DNA of 64,000 nucleotides from Galbula dea (GCA_013399015.1 VWZX01010081.1:2834736-2898735); one strand, 5' to 3'. Shown: positions 53,801-63,244, counted from the first letter of the stretch. Notes: generated from the letters alone by a model not told the origin. A program made the numbers and translations.

Positions 53801-56800
53801 GCATTTTCCTTCCTGTTGTGGATCCAAAGTTCACTAAAAATCTGTCTCATGAACCCTCCCTTTCCAGATCAAAAATTCTGTTTATTTTAAATTAAAGAAC
53901 TCCCAGCAGATACCTCCTTTTAATAAAGCCAGGGAAAGATAAATGTTTTCCAGAAACTCAGACTCATCTCTTTCTTTGTCATGAAAACTACTTGTCTTCA
54001 TTCCCTGGGCATGGACCCATAGAGATAAGACTGTCATTCCAAAAATATTAGCACCTGTGGAAAGAAAAGCACCACTGAGTTTTAGTCAACTGTCTACTGC
54101 AAGGGGGGCTGGGGAAGAAAAAGCACAGTAAAATGTGCAGCAAGATGCCAGCCTGAGTCAGTCACAACTGTCTTCATGCAAACCCCATCTGGTTTCAAGG
54201 CATATGTGTCCTGGAATGTGAAACATTTGTGTTGGATGGTAAACAGGGTATGGGCAACTGTTTGGATAACTCTTGTCAGACTCAGTCTTGGTGTTCCTTT
54301 TAGACAGCCAGTTCCTGGGGCCCCCAAACATTGCCCTTTCAGCGTGCCAGGTGGATCTGCTGCCGGCGCCCTGCTCGGAGAGCAGCTGTGCAGCAGTGGC
54401 ACTGACAGTGACAGCAGTGACAGACTTTGCTCTGGATGGGAACCACGTCAGCCACATCAGAGCTGAGCCAGTTGGATGGAGGGATTGGCTCTGGAGGGCT
54501 CACACACCCAAGGATGTGAAGGTTGGGTTCTAAAGTAATTTGGAAAAAAAATGTGTTAAATTTAAATGGGAGGTTTAGTGTGGAAGAAAATGAGATGCTG
54601 CTAAACCTTAGCCATAGAAACATTTGGGGAATACTGTCAGCAGAGGAAACCAAACCAGCCTTTTTATACACCAAGAAAATTAACATGGAAAGCCCTGTGC
54701 TGTAACAGATTCAGGTTTGATTATAGGACAGCACAGCAGTAAGGTCAACTGCTGGATTACAGAGGTAGCCAGGGTGCTTGTGTATGCTGGAAGATGAGTG
54801 AGGGAGAATTGAGTTTAGGGAATTAACACCTTTTCAAGAAGGAGGGAGAGGGAAAATCAAGGCTTTGAAGAACAATTTCTGCAAAAAACAGAGGAAAGGC
54901 AGTGCCTTGGTAATGAGAAGAAGACCAGGACTCAGCAGTGCCATCTTCAATTTGTGACTGTGCCAGGAATCACCAGAACATCTCCGACGACAGACGCAGC
55001 TGCTCTGTCTCTTCATTTATCCCTGTACAAAATGTCCAAAATAAAAACAATAAGCAGCAATCAGGGAGGCAAACCACATTTTCCCTGTAGGAAGCCTAGC
55101 CAAAGAAGCATGGCCTGTGAAGTTGTTTCAAGGTCTCAGCTGGGAGGTTTGAGAGCCATAATCCCACTGCCCAAGCGAATAAACCAGAACAGAGATTTGA
55201 CTGAGCTGAATTTCTCAGCAGTGGCACATCCAAGCTGGTATACTTAAAGTAACAAACAAGAACCCCCCAAATGTAATCTATAACTGCCCTAATTTTTGTG
55301 GATTTGCTCAGAAGAGAATGAGATTAAACTGATTTTTTGTCTTCAAAGGTAAAATGCTGAGCATGGGATTATATCCTTTCTCTCCAGCATGGGCTTCTTT
55401 TAAACTTTGTAAGACTTTTTAAATCAGAAATTGCAGCTAATTGAGTGCAGCACACTCACATACCCATATTTCTTCTTGAAGTTACAAATGCTTTCATTAA
55501 AATACAAAAATGCAGCAAGTGTGAAGTGGAATTAATCAATTTTAATAATAAATTCCATCTATCTCAGTTAAAACTTGATCTATGGAAACATAATAGACAT
55601 TACCTTCCCTCCCCCCCATTTCCCTGTTGCTGCTTTGCAGTTAATTAGAGGCCTTAATGTAACACAGTTCCTGCAACTTATCAAGGAAAAATCCATATAT
55701 TAAAATCCACATAATCTTTAGTCCTCCAGACTTGTTCAGATATTTATGATTTATCTGAAAATCGAATGGAAATGGTGAGCAGAACATCCTGACACATTCA
55801 GACACCTGAAAAAGTGGATTTCTTCAGCAAAGACAACCTACAACTAGGACTTGCATGCTCTGGTGGGATCCTGCAATAAAAGAGCAGAGCAGAAAGGATC
55901 ATGTGGATTTGTTTGTGCAGAGGTTTTATTGAGGAAGGTTGTGGCCATGGAGAAAATGGGAAAATTCAGAGACACTTTTCTATGTCACACTGTAGAAACA
56001 AATGATACAATTGACCTCAGATCAAAATGCTGCTCAAAGAGGTGTTCAGTTTTCCAGTCCTCAGGCCATCACTCTGTGTTTGATATGCCAGATGCTGGTG
56101 GGTGTCTCAGCAGTGTCTCTGTGCCATGGGGAAGGGACACTTTGAAATACAGATGATGTATTGCTGCAGGTGAGGAATTTTGTCAGGAAGTTTGGTTCTA
56201 TCTTCACCCTTATTCATTTATTTAATTTCACCACTGATCCTAAAAGCTAAATTCTGCTTTGTCACTGAAAGACTGCACAAGGATATAGCACCATTCTTCT
56301 TCCCTGATTCATGGATCATGGTAGAACTAACTGAATTGCACCTCTGGATTTCTCATGGGCTAAAGAGTGAGCAAATAATTAACAGCTCTGGCCAAGAAAC
56401 CAGCCTGGCAGGCTGGGTAAGGGGAAACCATAACACTTCATCACTCCCACCAGTATTACTGGGAGGCCTTTGTACCTCAAATCACTGCACAACCCAGTCT
56501 TGCATTTCTGAGACCTGGACAGCAGAGTATTCAGCCATGAAAGACTCACCATCTTGAGCAGAGGAGGCAATGCAAGCCCAGCACTGCCTGAGAGTCACGT
56601 TTTGCAGCTTCAAAGGGAGTTGCTCTACCTCTGGCTTTTGCAGGGGTGTTTGGTGCTTGCAGGGTGACAGAACTCTCAGACCTCTCTGTGATCCAGCTTG
56701 TGCCCAGGTAACTGAGAGCTGATGCAGCTGAAGGTCTTGGTTTCTACAGCAGATCCTTTCCTCTCTTTTTCACATGCCAAAAGCAGCCTGATTTGGGGCA

Positions 56801-57387
56801 TTGTCACCAGGACCCCATCAATAACCTGCATATCAAACACAGAAATCAGGCATTTTGATGCTGTATCAGAAAATCTAAGGTCAAATTAGGGAAGAGGCAG
56901 TGACTACTACTAGAATATGCTACTGCTACTTAATTACTGCATACCTTGTACCATACTTCAGGCATTAAAATTAGTGCAATCTAATGAGCACTCAACTCTC
57001 TCAATAATTTCAGGGAATGATCTACTTCTTGGGAAAAAAAGTTTAATAAAAAAGCTTCACTTTTTACCACATAAAGACAGACAGTGCATTACATCAGGTG
57101 GAATAGGAGCACTTTGAACTCCCTTATTGCATGTGATTGAACCTTGTTGTTTGAAAGTGAAGCCTATTTTGTACCCATTCACAGTCAGGTTTTAGAAGTC
57201 AGATTTTAGTTTGTACTTGACACATGAATCCTGCCCCTAATGTTTTGTGAGGAACAGTAATGAAGAAAAACTGCTGTGTAGACTGTATTCATTACACATT
57301 TCATTTTAACTAGGTCACAGTTCGAGACCTCCCAACAGGGAACTGCTACTCTTTCACTGATCCACACATTATCACATTTGATGGATG
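26634..57387 (+). CDS. VWDE: VWDE gene, partial: seven internal coding exons (probably exons 2-8)
   Basis: Spliced join of 26634-26818, 38499-38727, 41281-41513, 49608-49697, 50588-50723, 54304-54521 and 57314-57387, giving 387 full codons plus split codons at both ends. All six internal junctions keep frame and all sites are AG/GT. The predicted protein matches my knowledge of vertebrate VWDE: a short N-terminal segment (1-58), a D8C domain with cysteines at 59, 65, 92, 105, 106, 117, 131 and 135, a cysteine-poor middle region, and the opening of a VWD domain at 374-387. VWDE is a large secreted or extracellular protein (human about 1,600 residues) with a VWD domain followed by EGF-like repeats; it has been linked to limb and fin regeneration in amphibians and fish, and its biochemical role is unclear. 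The start codon and signal peptide lie in an upstream exon I could not find. The rest of VWD and all EGF repeats fall beyond the window. Identification is from memory of the family, with no database search. Confidence 0.93.
27198..27372 (+). repeat. CR1 LINE, 3' end fragment
   Basis: GAGCACTGGAGTAGGTTGCCTAGAGAGGCTGTGGAGTCTCC, then TGGACACAATCCTGAGTGATGTGCTCTAG, GAACTGGATGACTTCTGGTGGTC and CCCAACCTTAACCATTCTGTGGTTCTG follow the CR1 3' end. The block wording differs from the 26.3 kb copy, so it belongs to a different CR1 subfamily. Confidence 0.92.
30549..30961 (-). mobile_element. Solo LTR remnant of an avian ERVL-type endogenous retrovirus
   Basis: On the minus strand the element begins at 30961 with TGTCCTGGTTTTGCTGGGAT, the characteristic 5' edge of avian ERVL LTRs. 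Farther along, GGGAGGGGCAGAAG, GGTATCC.ATACC.TTATCATTGGCTC and ATTATAAAGGAGG (TATA-like) appear in the expected order, and an ATTAAA polyadenylation-like signal near 30613. No retroviral gag, pol or env sequence is adjacent, so it is a solo LTR. The other edge is uncertain and I could not see a target duplication. It is broken by small deletions relative to the family pattern. Confidence 0.78.
30966..31797 (+). repeat. CR1 LINE, about 0.83 kb, relatively young copy
   Basis: Sense-orientation 3' part of a CR1. Two overlapping reading frames cover the RT C-terminus: ATDRLDRWPKANRLSFSKAK through KDLGVLIDSQLN, then, in another frame, LPLYLVLVRPHLEYCVQFWA, VLERVQRRATKLIRGLENRP and LGELGLVTLKKRLRGDL. 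One single-base deletion near 31150 separates them; otherwise the coding part is open to about 31695. The 3' end is TTCTGTGATTCTGTGTGATTCTGTG. It begins within a few bases of the LTR edge. Confidence 0.95.
31798..31942 (+). repeat. Second CR1 3' fragment abutting the young CR1
   Basis: GTGGTGGAGTCACCATCCCTGGAGG, then GTAGATGTGGCACTTAGGGG, GGTTGGACTTGATGATCTTGAAGGTCC and GACGATTCTATGA form the last 145 bases of a different CR1 subfamily, starting exactly where the young CR1 octamer tail ends. Confidence 0.93.
32160..32180. repeat. (CA)n microsatellite
   Basis: ACAGACACACACACACACAT: short dinucleotide run followed by imperfect CA-rich sequence to about 32200. Confidence 0.9.
35770..35960 (-). 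repeat. CR1 LINE, 3' end fragment
   Basis: TCATAGAATGGTTTGGGTTGAAAGGGACCTTAAAGGTCATCTAGTTCCAATCCCC is the reversed CR1 3' end, followed by CACTAGACCAAGTAGCCCAGG, CCATCCAACCTGGCCTTGAAC and CTGGGCAACCTGTTCCAGTGC, all standard CR1 blocks. Confidence 0.95.
37914..37957. repeat. Tandem duplication, 22-base unit, two copies
   Basis: GTATATCCTGCCTATGTGTG and GTATATCCTGCATATGTGTG lie head to tail, differing at one position in the shared part. Confidence 0.9.
38499..38727 (+). CDS. VWDE: VWDE exon (probably exon 3): core of the D8C domain
   Basis: Codes residues 62-137, starting VNKCGTQAPVWLSL and ending GCMGYCAE, followed by one base of a split codon. It holds seven of the eight D8C cysteines (65, 92, the CC pair 105-106, 117, 131, 135). 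The pattern C-G-T-x-A-P-x-W-L, then ACATW, then DCC, then NCG, then GC...YC is the D8C signature shared with uromodulin, GP2 and OIT3. D8C is a disulfide-rich extracellular module, so this part should be secreted and oxidised. The acceptor is CCTCAG|GTG and the donor GAAG|GTGAGG. An open frame on the opposite strand over this exon is a shadow. Confidence 0.95.
38728..41280 (+). other. VWDE: VWDE intron (2.6 kb)
   Basis: Phase-1 intron, donor GTGAGG, acceptor CTTCCAG. I see no repeat family or additional exon in it. A short T run at 39685-39694 is the only simple sequence. Confidence 0.85.
41281..41513 (+). CDS. VWDE: VWDE exon (probably exon 4): linker region after D8C
   Basis: Codes residues 139-215, starting DKLPSLALQPMITPELVQG and ending NGVNLRLGDT. 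Residue 138 is the split Asp codon G|AC, which matches the phase-1 end of the previous exon. Acceptor CTTCCAG follows a strong pyrimidine tract; the donor is ACG|GTAATG. It has a single cysteine (LKCTY), a hydrophobic run around QYRVVWSHLS and an IEMNGVNLRLGD stretch that fits the VWDE region between D8C and VWD. No named domain can be assigned from sequence alone. Without splicing, the frame reads through the donor into the intron, so the splice site is needed to keep the family match. Confidence 0.92.
41514..49607 (+). other. VWDE: VWDE intron (8.1 kb)
   Basis: Phase-0 intron, donor GTAATG, acceptor TTACAG. Contains a sense CR1 tail at 47481-47623 and a few A or T runs. Short open frames on both strands near 45.6-46.2 kb lack domain signatures. 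No further VWDE exon is needed, since the reading frame joins directly across the intron. Confidence 0.83.
47481..47623 (+). repeat. CR1 LINE, 3' end fragment
   Basis: GATGTTCAAGGCCAGGTTGGATGTGGCCCTGGGCAACCTGG, CAGGGGGGTTGGAACTAGATGATCTTTAAGGTCCCTTCC and CATTCTATGATCCTATGATTCTATGATG are close to a consensus CR1 3' end. It has few differences, so it is a fairly recent copy. Confidence 0.96.
49608..49697 (+). CDS. VWDE: VWDE exon (probably exon 5): 30-codon linker exon
   Basis: Exactly 30 codons in phase 0-0, residues 216-245, starting VFCTVTAFTRDTSEQQ and ending GFYAGIK. It directly continues the LGDT end of the previous exon. Acceptor is TTTATTACAG and the donor AAG|GTAATG. Because it is symmetric, skipping it would keep the frame. 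The piece has one cysteine and a charged, polar centre (SEQQSLPEESK), probably a surface loop. It lies 890 bases before the next exon and 8.1 kb after the previous one. Too short for domain naming; support comes from frame continuity and the order of VWDE sequence. Confidence 0.88.
50151..50201 (+). repeat. Short CR1 3' tail scrap
   Basis: CAGATGATCCCCAGAGGTCC, then CTTCCAAGCCCTGCCATGCTGGGGTTCTGT: the last CR1 block before the octamer tail, strongly 5'-truncated. Confidence 0.8.
50414..50475. repeat. Imperfect 30-base tandem repeat, AT-rich
   Basis: AAGATTATTGTTATT occurs at 50430 and again at 50460, with related GAAGATCATTATTACC just before. The repeat sits about 110 bases upstream of a VWDE acceptor. 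Confidence 0.75.
50588..50723 (+). CDS. VWDE: VWDE exon (probably exon 6): linker before VWD
   Basis: Codes residues 246-290, starting FLPESLEIAEDGKEHVLTIL and ending LQLSTEDL, plus one base of a split codon. The acceptor TTTTCCCCAG is strong, and the donor TTGG|GTAAGA is the best in the gene. Two cysteines occur, in IACPG and DFCKI. The alternating hydrophobic pattern (HVLTILSTVPI, CKITLQLS) suggests beta strands in an extracellular beta-rich module; this is inference. Frame joins to the next exon through the Asp codon G|AC at residue 291. Confidence 0.9.
50724..54303 (+). other. VWDE: VWDE intron (3.6 kb)
   Basis: Phase-1 intron, donor GTAAGA, acceptor TTTTAG. No named repeat or extra exon recognised. 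Confidence 0.82.
54304..54521 (+). CDS. VWDE: VWDE exon (probably exon 7): region just upstream of VWD
   Basis: Codes residues 292-363, starting SQFLGPPNIALSACQVDLL and ending RAHTPKDVK. Cysteines occur in SACQV and in APCSESSC. The segment ALTVTAVTDFALDGN...IRAEP resembles the VWDE stretch immediately ahead of the VWD domain, and the WLWRAHTP..VK end continues smoothly into VTVRD in the next exon. It is GC-richer than its surroundings. Acceptor GTTCCTTTTAG; the donor AAG|GTTGGG is weak (T at +3, G at +4 to +6). Reading through that donor would give VGF and then a stop. Confidence 0.9.
54522..57313 (+). other. VWDE: VWDE intron (2.8 kb)
   Basis: Phase-0 intron with a weak donor GTTGGG and acceptor AACTAG. 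No named repeat recognised. Open frames near 55.85-56.56 kb do not resemble VWDE and are not bounded by suitable splice sites in phase. Confidence 0.8.
57314..57387 (+). CDS. VWDE: VWDE exon (probably exon 8): start of the von Willebrand factor D domain
   Basis: Codes residues 364-387, starting VTVRDLPTGNCYSFTDP and ending HIITFDG, followed by TG of a split codon. The C-Y-S-F-T-D-P-H-I-x-T-F-D-G signature is the classic opening of VWD domains, as in von Willebrand factor and mucins. In that family the D..H and D-G residues sit near a calcium-binding site. The acceptor is TTTTAACTAG and the donor ATG|GTGAGT is near consensus. The rest of the domain (the YDNFK-type continuation) was searched for by eye to 64000 and not found, so the downstream intron exceeds 6.6 kb. 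Confidence 0.93.
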
Positions 57388-60373
57388 GTGAGTATTCTAC
57401 TTTGAAATAATTTGGCTCAATTACTGCAGTTTTCAGTTTCTGAATGTAGCATGCATATGGTTTTATATTAGAATATCAAAAGAGTGTTGTACCAGTTTTC
57501 TTGTAGTGATTAATGTAGTGCTTCAAAAACATACATGGTTCCCTTCCAGCTGTTTATGCTCTTTTTAACAAAAGGACTAGCAATGGATTAATCTTGAAGC
57601 CACAATGTTTTGAGTCTAAATAATTTTTAAATGACAAAGGTCAGATTCCAAAATAGTCTTCAAAGAGAGCAATCATGAATGACTTTGAGAGGGATTCTAC
57701 ACCATGTGGCATTGTGTTAGCAAGAGCCCAGTCCCACAGGAGTGAGCCAGCACTCAGGGACAGCCTGGTCCTTCCCAGCAGTTCAGTAACTCCTGATGTA
57801 AAGTCACTCAGCCCAAGGATATTCTTCTGTTTCCAGAACTTGTTTATGTACAGTGCATCTCTACATGGAGTTGACAGACATAATCACAACCAAAAAACTG
57901 TAAAGATGGTTGTATTGTGTCAGATAAAAGAAGTCCAGAAATACTAACTGGCAGATATCAGGGAAAGAGTGAAAAAATAAAGATGTACATCCTCCTGTCC
58001 TGTCCAGATGTCCTCCTATTTTATCCAGCAATATGTTGCATAAAGACTAACTGAGCCATAGGTGGTATTTTTGTACTGGACAGAAATTTCCTTCACTTAA
58101 CTTCCCTAACTATCCATAAAACTTTGTACCCCATCTATTTAACATAACAGAAAGTTTTTAAAATTTGCAGCTAGCACATTTAATCCAAAGTTGTTAATAA
58201 CTTTTTTAGATCACATTCCAAGTTTGTCATTCCACTGTTAACTTCCTAATGGCACAGATAATGACTTTAGGCACACGTTGTCCACAAGAGCTTGGCAGGC
58301 ATGATATTCTCATTTTGATATCCTAATGTCCCAATTTCAGTCCAGCATGCTCTGGAAGTAGCATCTGAAATGACATCAAAGCTGGAGAAATCTGTCCATA
58401 AAATGTAAGAAAGACACTGACTCCATTAAAGTTTACAGGTCTGCCTCAAATAAAGATTTCACCTAAACTGGGTAGGCTCAGCTAGGAGATTAGCTCTGCA
58501 CATCTAGGGCTTTCCAGTTTCCCTCCAGCTTTGCTGAAAGCCATTTATAATGTGGACAGGCACTTGTTTTATGCAAGTGTCCTTGCTCAATACAGAGAAG
58601 CTGTGGAAGAGCTACAAGAGGTGCAAAGACATTCCCATGCCTCATGTATCTGCAATTATTTCACCTGTGGGATATTAAACTACATTAGCAAATTATTTCA
58701 AAACTGTATATACATTGATATTCTAAAATACTCCCTCCTGATTTAGGGCATCAGAATGGAGAGTGATCTGCCAAGTTGTTGTGTTTGTAAGTCATAAATT
58801 ACTGAAAAGTGCCTCTTGGAATGGAGGAACATTTTTAGCCACATAGCACATTTTTCACTTTGCTTCCATAGGAAAAAAAAGAGAAAGGTCTAAAATAAAA
58901 TAAAGCAATTTTATTTGAATAACTCATTTTGCCAGCCTATTACTGACAGCATACAGAAATGCTTCTAAGCAATTTATGATTCTATCTGAGAAGTGTCACA
59001 CAGACTTGAAACAGGAAAATCCCAGGATTCACTTGGCGTCTCAATAACTGCATGTTTCTTCCTTGTGGATGGATGTTCATTACTGTTCTGTCCAGTGTGG
59101 CTTTAAATGAGCCAAGCTGATGGGGCTTCTGCCATCTCAATAACTAGGTTATTTCACTAAGATACATCACTTCTTGATATTCAGCCAAGTTTCTTACCCA
59201 TCGTTTCACAGTCCTATTACTCCTCCTTATATTCCCATTTATTATTGTAAATAATTTCTCTTTCAATTATTGTAATGATTATGCCACCCTATTACAGATC
59301 AGTTAAGCAACTTCTCTGTCTGCCTATCCAAAAGAATGCTAACACCTTAGCAAATGGTCTTAAAGCTCTGTATTTAAGGAGTGGGGAATACAATTCCTGC
59401 TTCTGTCCTAGTACAAACCTATAACCTAAAGACAGAAGCAGATACAGAGGCATGGGACTGAAGCATTCCCCTTTGGTCACAAAAGGGTAAATGGTGGGAA
59501 ATTGTGTTTGAAGTGAGGTGTAAGCTAGGTATTGTCAGTGGAAGAATTGCACAAATGCTTGCTTGAGTAAGAAACCAGATGAGTGTCACGTGGTTAAATG
59601 AAGATGGTCTCAGAAGAGACACATCTGTAGATGGTAAACAGTGAAGCAAGAGAAGAGGAAAGCTAAGAGAAACTTCTCCTAGGGACTATGGAGAAATAGG
59701 CTGAGAGGATGAGTGGAGCATTAGCTCTTGGGCATCCAGAGCTACATTGACTAAAAGTGACCTGTAGACACAGGCTCAGGTGAGAACATTACACAGGAAA
59801 CAAAAGAAACATCCAAAATTAGACAAAGAGAACTGAAGAAAATAGCAGCCTTTATCCACCTCTACATGGCTACAAAGATGCCAGCAAACAAAGCTTAATA
59901 AACTATCAAAACTGCTCCCAAGATCAATAGCAGAGAATATATCACACACTATAAACCAGGGACATCCATTTGTTCTACGACAAAGCCTGCAGGTCACCTT
60001 AGAAGCGAGACAGCAGACTCTAAGATCAAAATGCAGGCACAACTGCTGTGAATGGATGGTGGTCAGTTGCCTCTTTTCACCCTTTCCACCCATTGGACTC
60101 CTGGACATGCACACTGAAGGACTGCCACATGAAAAGCAAGAGAAAGTCTGAAGATAGAGAACATTGCAAGAGCAAAATGGTAGCAGTGTTTTCCATGCAA
60201 ACAGACATGCACATAAACATACTCCTGCCTTCCACAGACCTTCTTACCTTTTGTGTCTTTCTTGTTAGCAACACTGAAGAAAAGGAAAAATACACAATGG
60301 GGAAAAGCAAGAATGAAAACAAACATGAAAATAGAAAACTGCAACTTATTTATGTTATTATTATGGGCTTAAG

Positions 60374-60594
60374 CTCTGCCAGGGGAGGTTAGGTTAGATA
60401 CAAGGAAGAAATTCTTTACAGAGAGAGTAATCAGGCATTGGCATGGCCTGCCCAGGGAGGTGGTGGATTCACTGTCCAAGAAGAGATTGGATGTGGCACT
60501 TAGTGCCACAACCTAGTAGCCCTAGTGGTGTTGGATCAATGGTTGGACTTGATGATCTCAGAGTTCTATTCCAACCCAGTTGATTCTATGATTT
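60374..60594 (+). repeat. CR1 LINE, 3' end fragment
   Basis: CTCTGCCAGGGGAGGTTAGGTTAGATACAAGGAAGAAATTC, GGCATGGCCTGCCCAGGGAGGTGGTGGA, GGACTTGATGATCTCAGAG and TTGATTCTATGATTT are CR1 3' blocks in order. It resembles the 26.3 kb subfamily. Confidence 0.94.
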
Positions 60595-62492
60595 CCAAAT
60601 CTTAAATGAAAAGCATTAAAAAATTAAAATTGGACATGAAAATATTTATTGAAATCATTTCTTTAGCAGATTTGTTGGAAAACTGGAAAATGACATCAAA
60701 ATCAAAAGCCTGGAAGATTTTCCATTTTTGTACTAATAAAATTTTCCTACTCCAAGGGTCACTTTCATGAGATTTCACAATACCACTTCCTTTTGTAACT
60801 TCCACAGTTAGGTTTTCAATGGTTTTTAGTCTGGCACGCTGAGCTGACATTACATCTGAGGTAGTGAGCTATTCCTTAGATAACTGAAATACCTGACTCT
60901 AATGATAGCACTCCCCTTTGGTACGCCTCCTGCTAATAGAGTTCTGTAGAAATATTTATCTTGTCATCTTTTCATTCTTTTGACCAAAGGAACTGACAGA
61001 AAATCAGAGAAGAACATGCCATATTTTCCATGGTAAGCACAATCAATCTGTGTATATTGGAGCATAGATGCGAAGCAGCGTTAATTACACCAGCTAAAAT
61101 CCAGCGAGAGCACTTCCTTTTATAGCAAAGTACCTTCTAAATTAAACAAATGGGAAAGCCTGGTAAAGCAAAAGTATAGCCCTCATTACTAGTTATGGCA
61201 CATTATAAATATAAAAGCTTTTCATGCCATCAATGGTAGATTCTTGAATATGAAGTACTAGCTTAAAACGAAATCTGCAGAAAATCCCTTTAAGGTGAAA
61301 CACAAAAAAAAGGAAACTATTTCTTGATCAGTGGACTATACATATCATTCATGTTATTTTGCACTTTACCTTTAAAAAAAGGGAAAAGCCTTATCAGATT
61401 TCTTAAACATTCATGCTAATCCATCCCTCAATATTATCATGACACAATAACACTCTGCATTTCCTGCACAATGACAGAATCCCTCAGCTTGCACAGCTTC
61501 ACGCTTCTGGTTGGTTTTTAATGGCATCCATTACAGTACCCTGTGACTAAGTCCTAGGCATGAGTAGCCCTGCCATAGGTGCTGTTCTTTTGGATAGTCT
61601 GTAGAGGTTTATACATCCCCAAGCATCCAGTGACTGCTGAACATAACCCATCAGCTTTGTCCCCTGAGAACAACAACATGGCCAATCCTTAGTGATGAGC
61701 GCTCTGAAACTAGGGAACGTCCTTCAGAATCACCCAGCACTTTCTAGAGTCACAACTAGCATTAAATGGTTCTTACTCCCTCTCTCTCTTATGAAGAAAC
61801 AACAGAAATTATTCCTATAGCATCTCAGTGTCATAACCTAAGACTTACAAGGGTTTTATAATTCTTAGATTAAGAGCACAACTTGAGCCATGACTTCATG
61901 TCAGGACAAAAGTTTGCTGCACCCTTGAAAAACAACCCAAACACATAGATGGAGAGAGAGGAAACCACTTTCAATCCAGTACATCTATTGCTACAGACTA
62001 TGAGGGAGGAAGCATGGGGAAGTGCACTGTGGAGGGCAATTTAGGCACAAGCAGTGGTGCCTGGTTCACAAAAGACATGCAGAGCTGCTCATTCATGCAA
62101 GAGAACCAGTAACTCTACTTCACACTTTCAGTGACACAAGCAATCTCTCAAATGTTGTCCAAAGAATCATTATCACAATTACAGTTGTAGGAACATCACA
62201 ACAGTTCACCTCACTACATTCAATTATCCATTCCAATAATTCAAAGGCAGCTGAAAGCTTCAATTTGGACATGTTGCAGATTTGTTATGTGCTATGCAAT
62301 CCATGCCACGACTTAATTGAAGTGACTTCCAGGAGAGTTGGTTTGGGTCCACTGTCAGTGCCTGTTAAGCAGTAAATAGCTCCCTTAACTGCAATGATAC
62401 CCATATGCATATGCTAATGCAGACTTATTGATCAGATAGAGCTGATTCATCTGGGTACAGCCCTTCTGATGTGTTATTTTTCACCAACTTCT

Positions 62493-62640
62493 CTGTCACA
62501 GAATCACAGAATGTTGGGGGTTGGAAGGGACCTCAAAAGTTCATCTAGTCCAACCCCCCTGCCAGAGCAGAATTCTTCCCTGACCAGGAATCTAACTCGG
62601 GCCCCAGTGGTGAGACCACCAAATCCTAACCACTAGACCA
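62493..62640 (-). mobile_element. tRNA-Glu-headed SINE-like element with a CR1 3' tail
   Basis: On the minus strand the element opens with TGGTCTAGTGGTTAGGATT, the D-arm side of tRNA-Glu, and continues through an anticodon arm with CTC, a T-arm and GGTCAGGGAA (the tRNA 3' end). This is followed by about 79 bases matching the last 79 bases of a CR1: GGCAGGGGGGTTGGACTAGA, then TTTTGAGGTCCCTTCCAACC and ATTCTGTGATTCTGTG. That tail differs at only about six positions from the CR1 tail at 31707-31785 in this window. Near-identical flanks, CCACTTCT at 62641-62648 and CCAACTTCT at 62484-62492, look like a target duplication. A tRNA head and a LINE tail inside one duplication is the layout of a LINE-mobilised SINE; the alternative is a one-off template-switch chimera. 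Confidence 0.72.
62576..62640 (-). pseudogene. tRNA-Glu (CTC) derived pseudogene, head of the SINE-like element
   Basis: Compared with the tRNA-Glu sequence I know, 65 aligned bases show about nine differences, mostly C-to-T or G-to-A. The A box TGGTCTAGTGG is intact; the B box reads AGTTAGATTCC, two changes from GGTTCGATTCC. The anticodon stem still pairs, with wobbles, around the loop GTCTCAC. The 5' acceptor strand is missing: flanking bases at 62641-62647 leave four mismatched pairs, and one T-stem pair is broken. No functional tRNA is expected. Confidence 0.75.
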
Positions 62641-63244
62641 CCACTTCTTCCCATAAACACCTTCCCTTCTAGGCTACCCTTCTTGAAGGAAGCTGTGGAA
62701 GGTGATTCTCATAAAATACCCTGTCTCCTCTGTCTTTCCTGCGAAGATATCTAAATGGAGCTAGTACTTGATGTTGAAAGAGATTGTCTGGGTTTTATGT
62801 TGTCCTTAGTTCTAACCAATCTCAGCAACAGCATCTGCACAGTGTACTTAGGATTCTGCACCTGACTAGAAAATGAGACTGAACTATTCAAACTCTTATC
62901 ATTTTATGGCCAACTTCAGTATGTTTTTCAAGATGAAAGATAAAATCAGATGTGTTTTCTGGCAGACACAAGCAGCTGGAGTTTAAATTCTTACTGTGTT
63001 TTAAGCAACATAGTTTTCTATGGCTTTTATTCTGAAGAGAAATAAAATGCATATATATACATGCTAAAAAAAATCTTGGTTCTTGAGCTATTTGTTTCTC
63101 TGTATAGGAAACATTAACAGATTGAAAAAAAAATGATGTTTGTATGACAGCCCTTAAAAATAATCCTGTTATTCAGCTGAGGTATTTTACACATTTCTTT
63201 ATACATTTTCTTTTATTATCATTATTATTGTGGAAAAGAATAAT

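Noticed and set aside
62576..62647. Functional tRNA-Glu gene
   Set aside because: The acceptor stem has four mismatches, one T-stem pair is broken, the B box is altered, and it is fused to a CR1 tail.
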